NCBI GenBank assembly: GCA_011032825.1
Contig: JAADJZ010000001.1
Coordinates: 2,356,001-2,420,000, forward strand
Source of the DNA: Massariosphaeria phaeospora
Taxonomy: Eukaryota; Ascomycota; Dothideomycetes; Pleosporales
DNA length: 64,000 bases
Direction: 5' to 3'
This document shows positions 1 through 10,973 of this stretch, piece after piece; position 1 is the stretch's first letter; every line of letters starts with the position of its first letter. The position numbers were made by a program, and so were the translations under genes. Under the pieces are notes generated by a model. That model was not told where the DNA came from. It saw only the letters and a list, made by a program, of their open reading frames with translations, and ran no database searches.

Positions 1-1021
1 ACTTCTCTAGTTGCGGTCCTACCTTCGACCAGTTCGTATCGTTCTTTCCATTGAACTTACAAATCCGAGAGTGATCACCAGTGAGCGATATAGCCTGCTC
101 CTTGAGATTGCCGAGGAGAGAAGATTCGTCAGGAACAATCTAAGGACGGTTAGATTGAACGTGTCATAGACAGACGAAACTAGTTTACCTTCTCTCCGCC
201 AATGTACGATCGATCCTCCATGTATGTCTTGACTATGAAACCAGATTCTTCCCATAGCTGAGTGAAATTATCCAGCGAGCGAAAAAGCTCTCCATTCTTC
301 AGACCTAAGGTATCCAACAGAGCAGGGTTGTTGTCCGCGAAAAGAGCACTTGCAATTTTGCGGCCCTTGTCTCCCTTCGAAGCCCATTGCTTGCTACCTC
401 TGTGTGGGGTACCCATGAAGACCACAGCAGCAGTTGTTGAAACAATGTTTTTCGAAATTGGTAGGCGGGATTGGGAAGACATTATAAGTGCCTGAATTGT
501 TGTGAGCTTCGCCAAGTTCGATTTGTTTTCCGGGTACTACCTCTTTTACTACCAGCCCGCCCAACGAGTGGGCGATGAAAACAGTTGGAAGGTTCCCAGC
601 TCCATGACTGGGAAGCTCGTTGAAGAAATTCTTTGCAATCTGGTACAAGCTGTCCTTATTCACTCTTTGATACCCTGCGACCAACGTGTCGTAGCCGTAG
701 ACACAGATGCGAGCCTGGGGACATTTTTCGGCCAAAAGATCGAGGGGCCAATATATGTCTTTCTTTTGGAAGGGCTTCTCGTCATCTATTTGAATTCTCG
801 GGCCTTCCTCTGTGTGACTTTCTGGCTCTACTGTGGTGTCTCTCAGCACTTGCTTGCCTGTCTCTTGACTCTTTGATCTCGAACGCCAGCGGAGAAGTCT
901 GTGTAGGGCCCGTCCCGTCCTACTGGGGTCCAGCAGCTGGTCGTGGTCGTGCTTTGCCGGGTCGCTTCTCCAGGTTTTGTACGGATCGCCTTGGAGTCCA
1001 TGCACCAGAATAATACTATCT
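1..1021 (-). CDS. SERAC1/sesB-like alpha/beta hydrolase domain protein, 3'-truncated by window edge
   Basis: Serine-hydrolase-like protein read on the minus strand. Exons I can support: about 1021-541, 491-189 and 141-1 (continues off the edge); introns 540-492 (49 nt) and 188-142 (47 nt), both GT...AG and phase 0. The first exon reads ILVHGLQGDPYKTW, then FIAHSLGGLVVKE, the nucleophile elbow (S in AHSLGG). After the first intron come a TPHRG motif and, after the second, IVPDESSLLGN...LTGDHSRICKF, the C-terminal part of the SERAC1/DUF676-like fold. In many ascomycetes this fold (called sesB) is the N-terminal effector domain of NACHT or NB-ARC NLR proteins, so the unseen remainder may be such a receptor; that is inference. 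The start codon is unresolved: an acceptor at about 1022 (branch-like CTAAC just upstream) implies a 5' exon I could not place. Confidence 0.8.
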
Positions 1022-1871
1022 GGTTGTTAGTTGATGTGTGACGGTTGAAACTAACGAAGAGCGGATGACGGATGACGCTTAGGACCCACTCCGCCATACG
1101 TCATTACAGCACTAGTGCCACGGGGTACCAAACGACCTCGGGACCTACTGGACAAGCGGCTCTCCATCCTTCGGCCTATATACCTCGGAGAACCCGGTTC
1201 TTGTGATTCTCAGGGTCACCATTGCCAGAGTGCTGCGTTTGATTGAAGCCAGCTGAGGTTTGAGCAGGCTGAAAGCTGATATCTTGATGCCTGCTGAACT
1301 CAAACTAACCCGTAAAGGGAAAGCGCATCTTTACATATTTACGTCTTTACTAGATTATTCAATACATAGTACTAAGCTCCTAAGCGAGAGTACTAGGGTC
1401 TTAGAAGGCAGAGCTAAGCCAGTTCAGCTGAAGCGTACTGTAACATGTATTCAACAGGAATTACAGAGTATAGTTCGACTGTAATGAAACCATCCTGGCT
1501 CTAGTTCGTTCACCCCGAGCCCCACGCCGTACTCCCACCATCTGTTGTCCCGCTGCCATCATCCACTCCACTATTCCCTATATTCTCAATTCATGTGTCT
1601 GTTAACGATGCAATCGGTCACGTCCTCAGGCTCCTAGCAATTTCTCACTTTCCTCGCTCGTCGCCACCGACTACACTCCATAACTTGTTTCGCGAGCCGA
1701 ACCGCCTGCGTTTCATCGTCACCATGAGCACAGATCCCTGACGTGTACCATACTTTGTCTTGGCCTTTTTTGGTCTTCAGCTTTCTTTGAGTACAGGTCG
1801 CGCCCCGGACTACCTTACCCGTAACGCTGATTACCTCGATATCGCCGATTACCTCGCTGTCGCTCCTCGGT
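1022..1871. other. Intergenic region between divergent genes
   Basis: Holds the unplaced 5' end of the hydrolase gene on the minus side and the promoter of the DUF7730-like gene on the plus side. A 74-codon open frame at 1260-1484 begins with TTG, has no recognisable motif and is not called. I see no RNA gene or repeat. Confidence 0.5.
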
Positions 1872-2971
1872 ATGCGCGGCCACAGCTTGACGGGCATCGC
1901 CGTCGGCGTCGTGTGCGGCCCTATCCTTTGTGCCTGGATCGCGGTTGCGTCATGTTGCTGTCCCACGCGTCTGCGCCGCTACAGCGGCTCCGAAGAGAAG
2001 AAGCGCTTCGAACGCCGCCAGAAGATGGCGCCGCGCCCGCTGGCTGTGCGGCCGCCGGAGCGCAGCCTCACCATTCCCGTGCCCGAGCGACTGCAGGAGA
2101 AAGTGGGCATGCCCGGCGTGAGCGGCGCACCCGAGCGAGGCAGGACGATGGACCAGCTGCAGTCGCGACTGATGAGTCTGCCGCTGGAACTCAGGCAGAT
2201 GATCTATCGGTCGGTGGTTGGCGACAGCACCATGCATATGATACTGAAAGAGAACAAACTGGGCCATCTGCGGTGCAAAGCACCCAGCGCGATCCAGTGT
2301 CCGCTTGGGTTTAATGGGCGCACGCTGAGCCGCGAGTGCTGCTGGGGGACCGTCGACAGCGCAAACATTTGGGCGCCTCGACGCGGCAACGTCGTCGAAC
2401 CCACCGACGGCGACATCCTCCCGTTGCTACAGACATGCAGGCAAATGTACGACCCCCACCTACTCCTCTACCCGCAGAAACCATACTAACCCCCTCCAGC
2501 TACTCCGAATCAATCAACTACCTCTACTCCACCAACACCTTCTCCTTCTCCGATCTCGACTGCCTGCGCTACTTCTCCACGACCCCCCGCTTCTCGCTGA
2601 TCCAAACCCTCGACATCGAATGGTGTCTCTCGTGGCCCATCTACGACCCCTTCGCGCAGCACCTGCTGCTCTCGAACCCGGCGCTGTTCCCGCCGCACGA
2701 CGAAGCCACGTGGGAGGAAACGTGGCGCATCGTCGCCGCGATGCCGCACCTCGCCTTCGTGCGCGTCAGTCTGCTGTACTTTGACGGGTTTCGCGATCCG
2801 CGCTGCGAGGGCCGCATGTTGGCGCCGCTGTGGGGTGTGACAAGGCCGAAGAGGTTCGAGGTCCATGTTAGTTGGAGTGGGGATGAGGTTGAAGGCGCGC
2901 CGTTTCAGCTGATTAGGCCGGTGGTGCAGGAGGTGGGGGAGGGGGAGGATGAGGATGGGGAGCAGTGGTAG
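1872..2971 (+). CDS. DUF7730-like (2EXR/F-box-like family) fungal protein
   Basis: Two exons, 1872-2446 and 2500-2971; the 53-nt intron (2447-2499) has a perfect TACTAAC branch site at 2484-2490 and a CAG acceptor. The splice restores the family motif LLQTCRQIYSESINYLYSTN, which fixes the junction. Product about 348 aa. An N-terminal hydrophobic stretch (residues about 7-30, with CCCP) could be a membrane anchor and is followed by a basic segment. A short F-box-like motif (SLPLELRQMIYRSVVG) and the CRQIY...LYSTNTF core follow; the C-terminus (VGEGEDEDGEQW) is acidic. Fungi carry many paralogues, mostly of unknown function; the F-box-like start hints at ubiquitin-ligase adaptors but this is unproven. 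The upstream ATG at 1872 is chosen because it gives the hydrophobic N-terminus in one open frame. Confidence 0.8.
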
Positions 2972-3625
2972 GTGGTGGGGTTGGACGGGCATGGGTGCTT
3001 CGATTTGGGGAGTTCAAGGGTTGCGAACGAGGCGGGATGGGGTGGGATGGGATGGCAATGCAACGATGGCGTCGTGTACGATGGGTGGGATGTTCCTGCC
3101 GCGTTTGGTGGGTCGGTGTACGATATCACGAACGAGCACCGCGGCAACGAAATCGTCTGTCACGACTATTGTTTTTCTGTACTTTTTCCGGTTACTTTGC
3201 TAGGGCTTGGTTGGTTGGTTTGGTTTGGTTTCCTCGCGTCTGTTTTCTGGCATGGCATGTTTTGGGCGTTTGCTTAGCACGCGCGTGGGTGGATGGGTGG
3301 GGTAGCTGGATATTCGCTGTCCTAGATACTACCACGGAGATATAAATCGAGGGTTCTACAGCTGAGCTGTAGCAGGTAAAGCACACATATATGCAATCAT
3401 TCAAATATGTTGCAAAACAGTTTGGAATTCCCACCCGTGGCTCTATAGCCATCTCGGGTTAACGCCTGCGTTGTCCGTTTACGCCGTGTTCGTTCGTGCT
3501 TGGTCCGTATGTATGAAGCGCTCATACCCGGTCGAACCACATAATTCTTTACTCCTTTTGAACGCCGGTATGCTGTGTAGTGTTGGTGAATGATGGATGG
3601 TTGAATGGTGAACGGTAGATGGTTG
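2972..3625. other. Intergenic, tail-to-tail between DUF7730-like and MSO1-like genes
   Basis: Should hold both 3' UTRs. The first 120 nt are G-rich (GGGATGGG-type runs). No further gene, RNA or mobile element seen. Confidence 0.5.
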
Positions 3626-4555
3626 TTATCGCATGCGTGGTCCGCTCGGCAGACCCATGCGGCCTCCTCCTGGCCCTCCACCTCCACCGCCCGGTCGTCG
3701 TGGCGGCTCGTTGTATCCTCCTCCTCCTCCTCCTCCTCCCCCGCCATCAGCATACGGATCGCCGCCACCAGACCAGGGTGCATTCGCCGACACACCGCCA
3801 CCGTACGCATTCTGCTGTCTGCCTCCACTCCCACCACCACTGCGCTCATCCGGATACGGCGGCCGCCCTCCCCCTCCCGCCGGCGCGCCCCCCCTCTCAA
3901 ACGGGTTCCTCGTCGCCCCTACCGCCGGACTCGTGCTCGCCGACGACGCCGCGCTCGGCCCCGAACTATTCGACCTGCCGGACCCCCACAGCCTCGCCTT
4001 CAACCGCTCTTGCGCCGTGGTGCCCGACCCCGAACTCGCCGGCGGGCTCTGGTTCGACGACGCCCGGTCCCCGAGACTGGACTGGTAGCTGCCCGCGCGC
4101 TGGCTCGGCAGCGGCCGGCCTTGTGCCTGTGCCTGCGGCTCCGGCGACAAGCCCGGGCGTGTCTGCCGCCCGCCAGCGGCCCCGCGGCCCTGATGCGCCC
4201 GCCGCAGACTGACCGGCTCTTGCACATGCTGCTGTTGCGGCTGCGGCGCGTCCCACAGGTCGCTCAGGCCGCCGGCGTTGCCCCGCCCACCACCGCCGCC
4301 GGCCATCATCTGCGGTTGGCCTGGGCGGCCAGAGGATGAGACGAACTGCGCGGGCACGGGCTGCGGCGCCTTCGGGTCCGGCGGCAGCCATTGCGGGAAG
4401 GAGCGGCCTTTTTCTGTGTAGTAGGCGCGTAGCACGCGCGAGATGTGCGAGTCGTCTTCGGTGTCGCCGTCGGCTTCGTCGGAGAGGAGTTGGCGGCGTA
4501 GCGAGTTGTAGCGCGAGGTGGTGTTTGTGAGGAGGTTGTTGAGGTAGGAGGACAT
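3626..4555 (-). CDS. MSO1: Mso1-like Sec1-binding protein
   Basis: Single exon, 309 aa, ATG at 4555. Residues about 1-65 (MSSYLNNLLTNTTSRYNSLR, then LLSDEADGDTEDDSHISRVL and AYYTEKGRSFPQWLPP) match the conserved Sec1-binding region of fungal Mso1. Mso1 works with the SM protein Sec1 and the Rab Sec4 in exocyst-dependent fusion of secretory vesicles at the plasma membrane. The rest is low complexity: Gln/Pro-rich, then Ser-rich, then a Gly/Pro-rich tail with a poly-Gly run encoded by a GGA/GGT tract (plus strand CTCCTCCTCC near 3716-3740). Filamentous-fungal orthologues are typically longer than the yeast protein through such tails. Lies head-to-head with the TBC RabGAP gene (674 bp between start codons). 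The glycine tract may vary in length between strains. Confidence 0.85.
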   Translation of the reverse strand: MSSYLNNLLTNTTSRYNSLRRQLLSDEADGDTEDDSHISRVLRAYYTEKGRSFPQWLPPDPKAPQPVPAQFVSSSGRPGQPQMMAGGGGGRGNAGGLSDLWDAPQPQQQHVQEPVSLRRAHQGRGAAGGRQTRPGLSPEPQAQAQGRPLPSQRAGSYQSSLGDRASSNQSPPASSGSGTTAQERLKARLWGSGRSNSSGPSAASSASTSPAVGATRNPFERGGAPAGGGGRPPYPDERSGGGSGGRQQNAYGGGVSANAPWSGGGDPYADGGGGGGGGGGYNEPPRRPGGGGGGPGGGRMGLPSGPRMR

Positions 4556-5229
4556 TGTGGGGGTGGGATGTCGAGGTCGTGGCCCGGGGGGTTGTGGTCG
4601 TGTTGTGTTGTGTTGGTGGTAACGTAGAATGTCGGCGAGTGGTGGGGGAGGTGAGTGTTAGTAATCACGGATTGGCGCTAGTCCGTGTGAGGCTTGGCGT
4701 GGCGTGGTGAGGGGGAAATGAAGCTGAAAGGGAATTCATGTATCTATAGAACTCAAATTGCATCTAGACAACCCCTTCTGATATAGTTTGCGAGATCTAA
4801 TATCTGAAACTCAAGCAGTAGAAATGTCACCAACTTGGCGAGACGGGCTACTCAACTCCTTGTGCATTCTTCTAAGCTATTCATCTTGCGTTGGTGAAGT
4901 TTAGATGATCCCTTAATTAACTACTCACACTTTACTCGAGAACTGTGAGCGTATTTATCTAGAAGTTTTTGTAGTAGTCGTGCAGCGTCTCCGGTCTCAT
5001 TCTAGGTGCTGTGGCTGTGCACCTGCTGATCCCCCGCCACGGGCGTCGTCATGGGCCGAATGACTACCTGACATGCACATGCTACAGCACTCTTACAGCT
5101 ACCCTTCGCAATTACTATCTACGCCTTACTTCACGTTGCGTCTACCGTCAAATCATAAACGCATATCAGTCAACCGTCCAGACATCCTCGTCCGTGAATA
5201 GCGGCTCCACCACGGCCGCGCTGCCCCGC
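4556..5229. promoter_or_regulatory. Bidirectional promoter region between MSO1-like and GYP7-like genes
   Basis: The 674-bp gap separates two divergent start codons, so both promoters lie here. The minus-side 120 nt are GT-rich (CA-rich on the transcribed strand), the centre is AT-richer (4741-4980) and the plus side is CT/CA-rich just before the RabGAP ATG. No TATA box or protein site can be assigned confidently. Confidence 0.45.
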
Positions 5230-7925
5230 ATGGCGTCCCCAGCTTCCTCCTCCAACGGACCACCTTCGCCATCAGCATCCTTCTACGATATGAGTGACGA
5301 CGAGGAGGGCGAGTACAACACGATCCGGCATGCCAGCAGCGGACGTGGTGTAAAGCTGCTCTACACCAAGAGCAAGGTATGTCCTATGTGGTCAGTCTGA
5401 AGCCAGGGTGGCGTGAAAGGCTAACGCAGCATCTCAGGTCTACGTACACCCAACGCCATCTTCCAAAGACAACATCCCGGGCTTCATCGCTCTGGTGCAG
5501 CAGAAATCGCCTGCCGCCACCAACGATGCCCGACCCACGTCATCGGCTTCCACTAAAAGCCTCCACTCGTCCTCGCTACTCCTCGCCTGGATGCCCGAGT
5601 CCGCCCTCGGCGATGCATACGATACCTACGTCAAGGTCGACCTCTCCGACTCATCCTCACCCCCGAGACAGTCTTACTTAGTACCCCCGCCGCCTACAAC
5701 CACCTCACATGGCTCGGCTGTCGGCACGTATGCGTTTGCCGTGCCGGTGAGCGAGATATATTCCATACTGGTGCGCCCACCGAGCCTGGGTTGGTGGTTT
5801 GGAAGTGTAGTGGTCAATACACGTGCTGGGGACAGTTTTCCGGCCATGTTCTTTCACGATAGCGAGTGCCAGTCCACCATCATGCAGAGGAAGAAGCTCG
5901 CTCGTGAGAGCTTTGATCCTTTTGGCGACGGTGGCGGCATGTTCTGGGGTGGTGACGAGGTTCTGCGGTGGTTGAAACGGTATGTGAACATCGAGCGCGC
6001 GGGTCCTGACCCTAGCATCTACCTCGTCGAGCCCTCGGAAGAAGACAAACGCTCTTTCGGTCGGGATGGACCCCAGTCTCCAAAAGCCAACAAGGACAGC
6101 GCCACGTCTGGCGAATCATCCAAGGCCGCCAAACGGGATGGCGCGATGGACCCTGTGACAAAGGCGCTGAAAGAGGCAAGATGGAATTTCCTAGAGAAAC
6201 TTAGCCAAGTGACCACCTTCACCAGGAGGACTGCGCAGGCTGTCGCAGAGAATCCGAAGCTCCCCCCACAAGTTCGGCGGCTCATTCAAAACCCCGAAGT
6301 TCAGACGCTGCAAGATGAATTCGACAGTGCTAGGCTTTATCTGGCCAGATGGGCCATGGGTATCGCAGAACAAAGTGAACGAGAACGCAATCAGCGAATC
6401 TGGACTGCAAAGGACGTTCTCGCCATGGAGTCGAGCGACGTGGGGGATTTCGAGATCCTTGATATGGAAGCGGCGAAGCTGTCCATGGGCGACCGAAGGA
6501 AGCCAGTGACCATAAAGGAGTGGAAGGGTTTCTTCGACAAAACCGGCCGACTTCAGGTCACGCCAGATGAGGTCAAGGAGCGCATATTCCTTGGTGGTCT
6601 TGATTCTAAAGATGGAGTGCGCAAAGAAGCCTGGCTCTTCCTCCTTGGAGTCTACGAGTGGGATAGCTCTGAAGAAGAGCGACGCGTAAACTTGTATAGT
6701 AGACGGGACGAGTACATCAGATTGAAGGGTGCCTGGTGGGAGAGAATGGTCGAGGGCCACCAATCAGAGGAACAGGAAGAGTGGTGGAAGGAGCAGAAGA
6801 ACAGAATAGGTTCGTATCTCCCTTGCGCAAAGCGTTCCGTACTCGACTAACTCTTCCCCATTCTATGGGGTGCGTGCAACAGAGAAAGATGTACACCGAA
6901 CAGACCGAAACATTCCAATCTTCATGGGCGAGGATATCCCTCATCCCGACCCTGATTCGCCATTCGCCGACGTTGGGACCAACGTTCACCTGGAGCAGAT
7001 GAAGGATATGCTTCTCACATATAATGAGTATAACCAGGACCTTGGATACGTCCAGGGAATGAGTGATCTACTGGCTCCTATTTATGCTGTCATGCAAGAC
7101 GATGCAGTGGCCTTCTGGGGGTTTGTCGGCTTTATGGAGCGCATGGTAATACTTCTTGTCATTCGTAAAGTTATGCTGGTCTTGGCTAACATCTGTTTAG
7201 GAGAGAAACTTCCTGCGCGACCAATCCGGCATGCGCAAGCAGCTGCTTACTCTGGACCAGCTGGTCCAACTCATGGACCCTAAACTCTACCTCCACCTTC
7301 AGTCAGCTGACTCTACGAACTTCTTCTTTTTTTTCCGCATGCTTCTCGTGTGGTACAAACGAGAGTTCGAGTGGGCTGATACTCTTCGGCTCTGGGAATC
7401 ACTATGGACGGACTTCCTCAGCAGCAACTTCCATATCTTCATTGCGCTCGCCATCTTGGAGAAACACAGAGATGTGATCATGACGCATCTCAAGCACTTT
7501 GATGAGGTGCTCAAGTACGGTAAGTACTACGTGAATTATTCGGGCCTGTCTTTCTAGTGTTTGTACTAATTTTTTATTAAGTGAATGAGCTCTCTGGAAC
7601 TATGGACCTAGAGTCTACCCTCATTCGCGCAGAAGCGTTATATCGCCGATTCCAACGAACGGTCGAGACAATCGACAAGAAAGACAACTTTCCGTCTGCC
7701 CCACAAGCTAAGCAACGCAAGCCAATAGACAAGCCAGCGACGGAAGCTGGGTCTTCGAGCGCTCAAGCGACGTCTTCAGGCACCGACAAAGGCAAGCAGG
7801 TTGGTGAAGAGCAGAAAGAGGACGCAAAAGTGATCAGTCCTGAGCTGAGAGCTCTGCTCAGTAGGAAGGTCGAGAAACTGGACAAAGAGGACATTGCGAA
7901 GCACGGCGGTAGGGGCGAATCGTAA
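5230..7925 (+). CDS. GYP7: TBC-domain GTPase-activating protein, Gyp7 type
   Basis: Five exons: 5230-5376, 5438-6809, 6883-7145, 7201-7519, 7582-7925; all introns are GT...AG (61, 73, 55, 62 nt) and the joined frame is open for 814 aa. Gyp7 stimulates GTP hydrolysis by Rab GTPases, classically Ypt7 in vacuolar/late-endosomal fusion. An N-terminal Gyp7/TBC1D15-type region (about 40-190) precedes the TBC domain, which starts near residue 430 (IFLGGLDSKDGVRKEAWLFL). Both catalytic fingers are present: the IxxDxxR arginine (about R512, in EKDVHRTDR, rebuilt across intron 2) and the glutamine of YVQG (about Q564). The C-terminus (about 700-814) is Lys/Glu/Ser-rich. Start chosen as the first in-frame ATG; a downstream Met (MSDDEEGEY) is the alternative. 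Phe run FFFFF near residue 640 is encoded by a T-rich tract (7321-7335). Confidence 0.9.
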
Positions 7926-8424
7926 TTGTTCCACTCATTTCTATTCGACGATGAAAGGGATCCAGTAGGCGGCGCATTCATTCTAGTTTAAGTTTCTCTG
8001 TTGCACGTGCCATGGGCATTTGGGCGTTTTGGGACTACGGCCGAGCAAAAGGCATTTGGTAAGGTTGGGCTTTCTTATACTATTATTCCACGTGACGATT
8101 GGTTTCTCTTCCCTCTATCTAAGGCTCCAATCGTTGGCTGGGAAGGAGGGGCGTGCTTCTTTGCAGTCGACCGTATACAGTAATCACATATCATTTCACT
8201 TGTATCTTTCTACGTTGGCGCTCGGCATGGTTTCGGGGTTGGTCAGTTCCTCTGGGAGCCTAATTTCTCGGCATGGTGTTTGCGCCCGTCACTTATCACT
8301 AGTACTTCACAGACCCAGACACCACCCTTCACACACCTTACTGACAACACGACAATCAACTGCAGCCTGACGCATTGACTGACATTCTGCTTCAGGTGTT
8401 CGATTTAAAGCCGACGCTGAGCCC
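7926..8424 (+). other. Intergenic / 5' region of the 8425 gene
   Basis: Contains the 3' UTR of the RabGAP and, from about 8280, pyrimidine/CA-rich sequence typical of a fungal promoter and 5' UTR. Short open frames here (8001-8370) have no protein-like features and are not called. Confidence 0.4.
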
Positions 8425-10236
8425 ATGTACAGCGCGCTTCGAAATCTCTACAGCGCTTTACGACGTCCAGCATACCTCCCGTCCGCCCCTCTCTCTACAC
8501 CTGACGATATGGCGCCCGAGAGCACGTTCACCGGCCCATGGTCGAAGAACCTGGAGGAGTTCAAGAAGTCGGTCGCGTCCATGCCAGACAAGTTCAAGTC
8601 GGCCTTCGACGAGATATCGCGAGCGACAGCGACCACGATATGCAACCTCGACTACCTGCACGTCTGGGAGACGGACTCCGACCTCGACAATCTTCTCCAG
8701 CTCACGCAGGTCATTGGTAAGATCCGCAACGTGACAAAAGCAGCAGACGGATCCTGGAATGTGCCGAAAAACGGCGGCATGGTCATCATTGCAGAAGACA
8801 GGGCTAAAGAAGGAAGAGACAACTACACGCGTCTGTGCGAGCTGGTGAAGCATCTGACCGGCGGCGAGGGCAAGAAACATCTCGACGGCACTGCATGCGC
8901 ATTCGGCACCATCGTCGTGGTCAAGGGCTTCAACACCGCCTCCACTGAAAAAGAAGCCGACAGCGCCGTTCGCCGCATCACCAAAACCATCGAGCGCGTC
9001 TTCGAGATGGCCAAGTACTCCGACAAGAGCAGGAAGCTAGTCTGGCACCACAGCGCGTTCCTCCCCTCGCTGCTCACCTTCATCAACACCACCACCCCCA
9101 CCATGCGCTCCTCCTTCGCCGCCATCACCATCACCGACGCGCTGTCCACAACCACGGGCATCAAGCCGACACCTGCCGGCAAAGCCAACTCGCTCGTCGA
9201 CCTCCAGCGCCTGGAAGAATACTGCACGCGCCTCGCCATCCCCGCCGTCTTCGTCGACGCCGCCTCGCAGCTCATCTCCTACGACTACCTCGCCACGTAC
9301 ATGTACTTCCACGCTTACTACCTGCACACGTTTCTCCCGCCGTCGCTGTCGCGCCCGCACCTGCACGCCGCTCAGGACCAGCTGCTCACGTGGGCGTTCC
9401 GCCTGCGCGGCGCCAGCGAGTCGAAGTACGGCGCCGACGCGGTCAAATTGGTCCAGCAGCACCTCAAGCCGCAGACGGCGCGCGCCTGGGCCCGCATGTG
9501 TGTCGACGCGGCCAGCTTCGAGAGGCAGAAGTGCAAGGCCGCGGCGTCGGATGCGCAGATCCATCATGCGGTGCAGCTGGCCGATTCCCCGTTTGCGCCT
9601 TTCACGCACGGCGTGCCGGCTTTTGCGCGTCTGGCGATCGGTCCCGCGGGCTTATGCCACACCACTCCTACTCCTTCCTCCTCCTCCTCATCATCATCTC
9701 CCCCCGTCAGCTCACCCTACACGCTCGCCCCGCTCTCCATCTCCTTCTCCAACACCTCCATCCGGCCCTCGTCCTCCACGCCCTTCCGCCTACTTCTCCC
9801 CGCACCCGGCCAAGACGTCGCCAAAGTTACCAGCCGCATCCAAGGCACCATGATGGCGGTGCTGGAGCGCGTGCGCCAGGAAAAAGGCATGCCGCGCATT
9901 ACCGACGAGCAGCGCGGTATGTGGAGCGAGGTTGGCGCGGCGGTCAATTGGGCGGTGGGCGAGCAGGGGCTGAGGGGGAAGAGTCTGCCGGAGGGGGTGC
10001 TGGGGAAGGTGGGGTTTGTGACGGAGAAGGTGGGGAGGGGGACGTGGGGGTTTGTGTTGGGGTTGGGGGGCGCTGGGGGAGGTGGTGCGGGTGTGGGTGT
10101 GGGTGTGGGTGGTTATGGGGGGATGCAGGGTGGTGGTATGGGTGGTATGGGTGGGGGACCGGGTATGGGCGTGCCGCCGATGCCGGGTGGTATGCCGCCT
10201 GCTATGGGAATGGGTCGGGGAACGGGCATGCCATGA
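8425..10236 (+). CDS. Conserved-looking hypothetical protein with Gly/Met-rich tail
   Basis: Single exon, 603 aa from the ATG at 8425; a second in-frame ATG at 8509 (MAPESTFTGPW) would give 575 aa. I do not recognise a family. If the first ATG is used, the N-terminal 28 residues (MYSALRNLYSALRRPAYLP...) are rich in Arg, Ser, Ala and Leu without acids until residue 27, like a mitochondrial presequence; that is a weak inference. Residues about 30-380 are an ordinary globular-looking, helix-rich region (MPDKFKSAFDEISRATATTI; LVKHLTGGEGKKHLDGTAC). A Ser/Pro linker (about 410-430) leads to a second conserved-looking block (about 435-540), then a Gly-rich tail ending in GGM/GGMPP-type repeats. Tail codons make a long TGGG/GGT tract on the DNA. 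Codon use is GC3-rich, as in a real gene. Confidence 0.75.
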   Translation: MYSALRNLYSALRRPAYLPSAPLSTPDDMAPESTFTGPWSKNLEEFKKSVASMPDKFKSAFDEISRATATTICNLDYLHVWETDSDLDNLLQLTQVIGKIRNVTKAADGSWNVPKNGGMVIIAEDRAKEGRDNYTRLCELVKHLTGGEGKKHLDGTACAFGTIVVVKGFNTASTEKEADSAVRRITKTIERVFEMAKYSDKSRKLVWHHSAFLPSLLTFINTTTPTMRSSFAAITITDALSTTTGIKPTPAGKANSLVDLQRLEEYCTRLAIPAVFVDAASQLISYDYLATYMYFHAYYLHTFLPPSLSRPHLHAAQDQLLTWAFRLRGASESKYGADAVKLVQQHLKPQTARAWARMCVDAASFERQKCKAAASDAQIHHAVQLADSPFAPFTHGVPAFARLAIGPAGLCHTTPTPSSSSSSSSPPVSSPYTLAPLSISFSNTSIRPSSSTPFRLLLPAPGQDVAKVTSRIQGTMMAVLERVRQEKGMPRITDEQRGMWSEVGAAVNWAVGEQGLRGKSLPEGVLGKVGFVTEKVGRGTWGFVLGLGGAGGGGAGVGVGVGGYGGMQGGGMGGMGGGPGMGVPPMPGGMPPAMGMGRGTGMP

Positions 10237-10973
10237 GCTGCACTGCACCGAGCTGAACTGAGCTGAGCTGAGCTGCGCGGCGTCTTCACGGCTACGGCTA
10301 TGGCTACGACTACGGCTACTCGGGCTTATTGCTCGTTGCTCGCGTTGGGTTTGATTGGATTGCGTTGGGTTTCTCACGAAGTTTACGAGAGATTTCGAGA
10401 CGGTGACAGGACGGGACAGAACAGAACAGAACAGAATGAAGCTTGGGATTCTATACTATGCTCAACTCACGGAAGAGAGAGAGAGACAGGGAGAGCGAGA
10501 GAGAGAGAGTACAGAGAGAGACAGAGAGAGAGAGAGAGTACACATACGGGTGCACTTTCACAAGGTACCCTATGCACAGGGCGTTAGTTAGTCAAATCCC
10601 AATAATCATTCACAATGGAGTCAGAGACCCAACGAGTGGTGTAATACCGTATTTTCATTTTCGAGTATGCACTACGCATATGCATGTACCTAAGTACCCA
10701 AACCCCCCATCGTTCGTCATTTGTGACGTGACGTAGTGCAGTGAAACCGAATGTTCATATAAGACCTAACAGTCAAGACGTAGAGTCAAGTCGAGTAATG
10801 TAGAACCAGTCGAACCGAGTCGAGCCGAGTCAAGTCAGATCGAGCCATCCTGCCAGCGTATCAACCAGAAAAGAGGATCCGCGCCAGAGCATACGCATAC
10901 GCACACGCCGTCCAACTCCCATTCCTGCAAATCGCACAAGCAGCACGAGCACGAGCACGAGCCCAGCACCTAG
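10237..10973. other. Tail-to-tail intergenic region with several microsatellites
   Basis: Contains a GAGCT-type tract (about 10250-10275), a GGCTAYGGCTA repeat (10287-10322), ACAGA repeats (10417-10435), a long GA-rich microsatellite (about 10467-10541) and degenerate GTCGAGTC repeats (10780-10845). No gene, tRNA or transposon recognised. Confidence 0.7.
10467..10541. repeat. GA-rich microsatellite
   Basis: Imperfect (GA)n tract of about 75 bp interrupted by single CAGG, CGA and TAC units, between two convergent genes; likely length-polymorphic. Confidence 0.85.

Noticed and set aside
843..1097. ATG at 1097 as start of the hydrolase gene
   Set aside because: Its frame runs out of register with ILVHGLQG and no phase-1 donor between it and the acceptor at 1022 works.
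1260..1484. 74-codon plus frame
   Set aside because: TTG start, AT-rich repeat-like DNA, no motif.
3619..4391. Long overlapping frames opposite and beside the MSO1-like gene
   Set aside because: They are GC-rich shadows with Arg/Pro/Ala bias; the minus-strand frame carries the conserved Mso1 motif.
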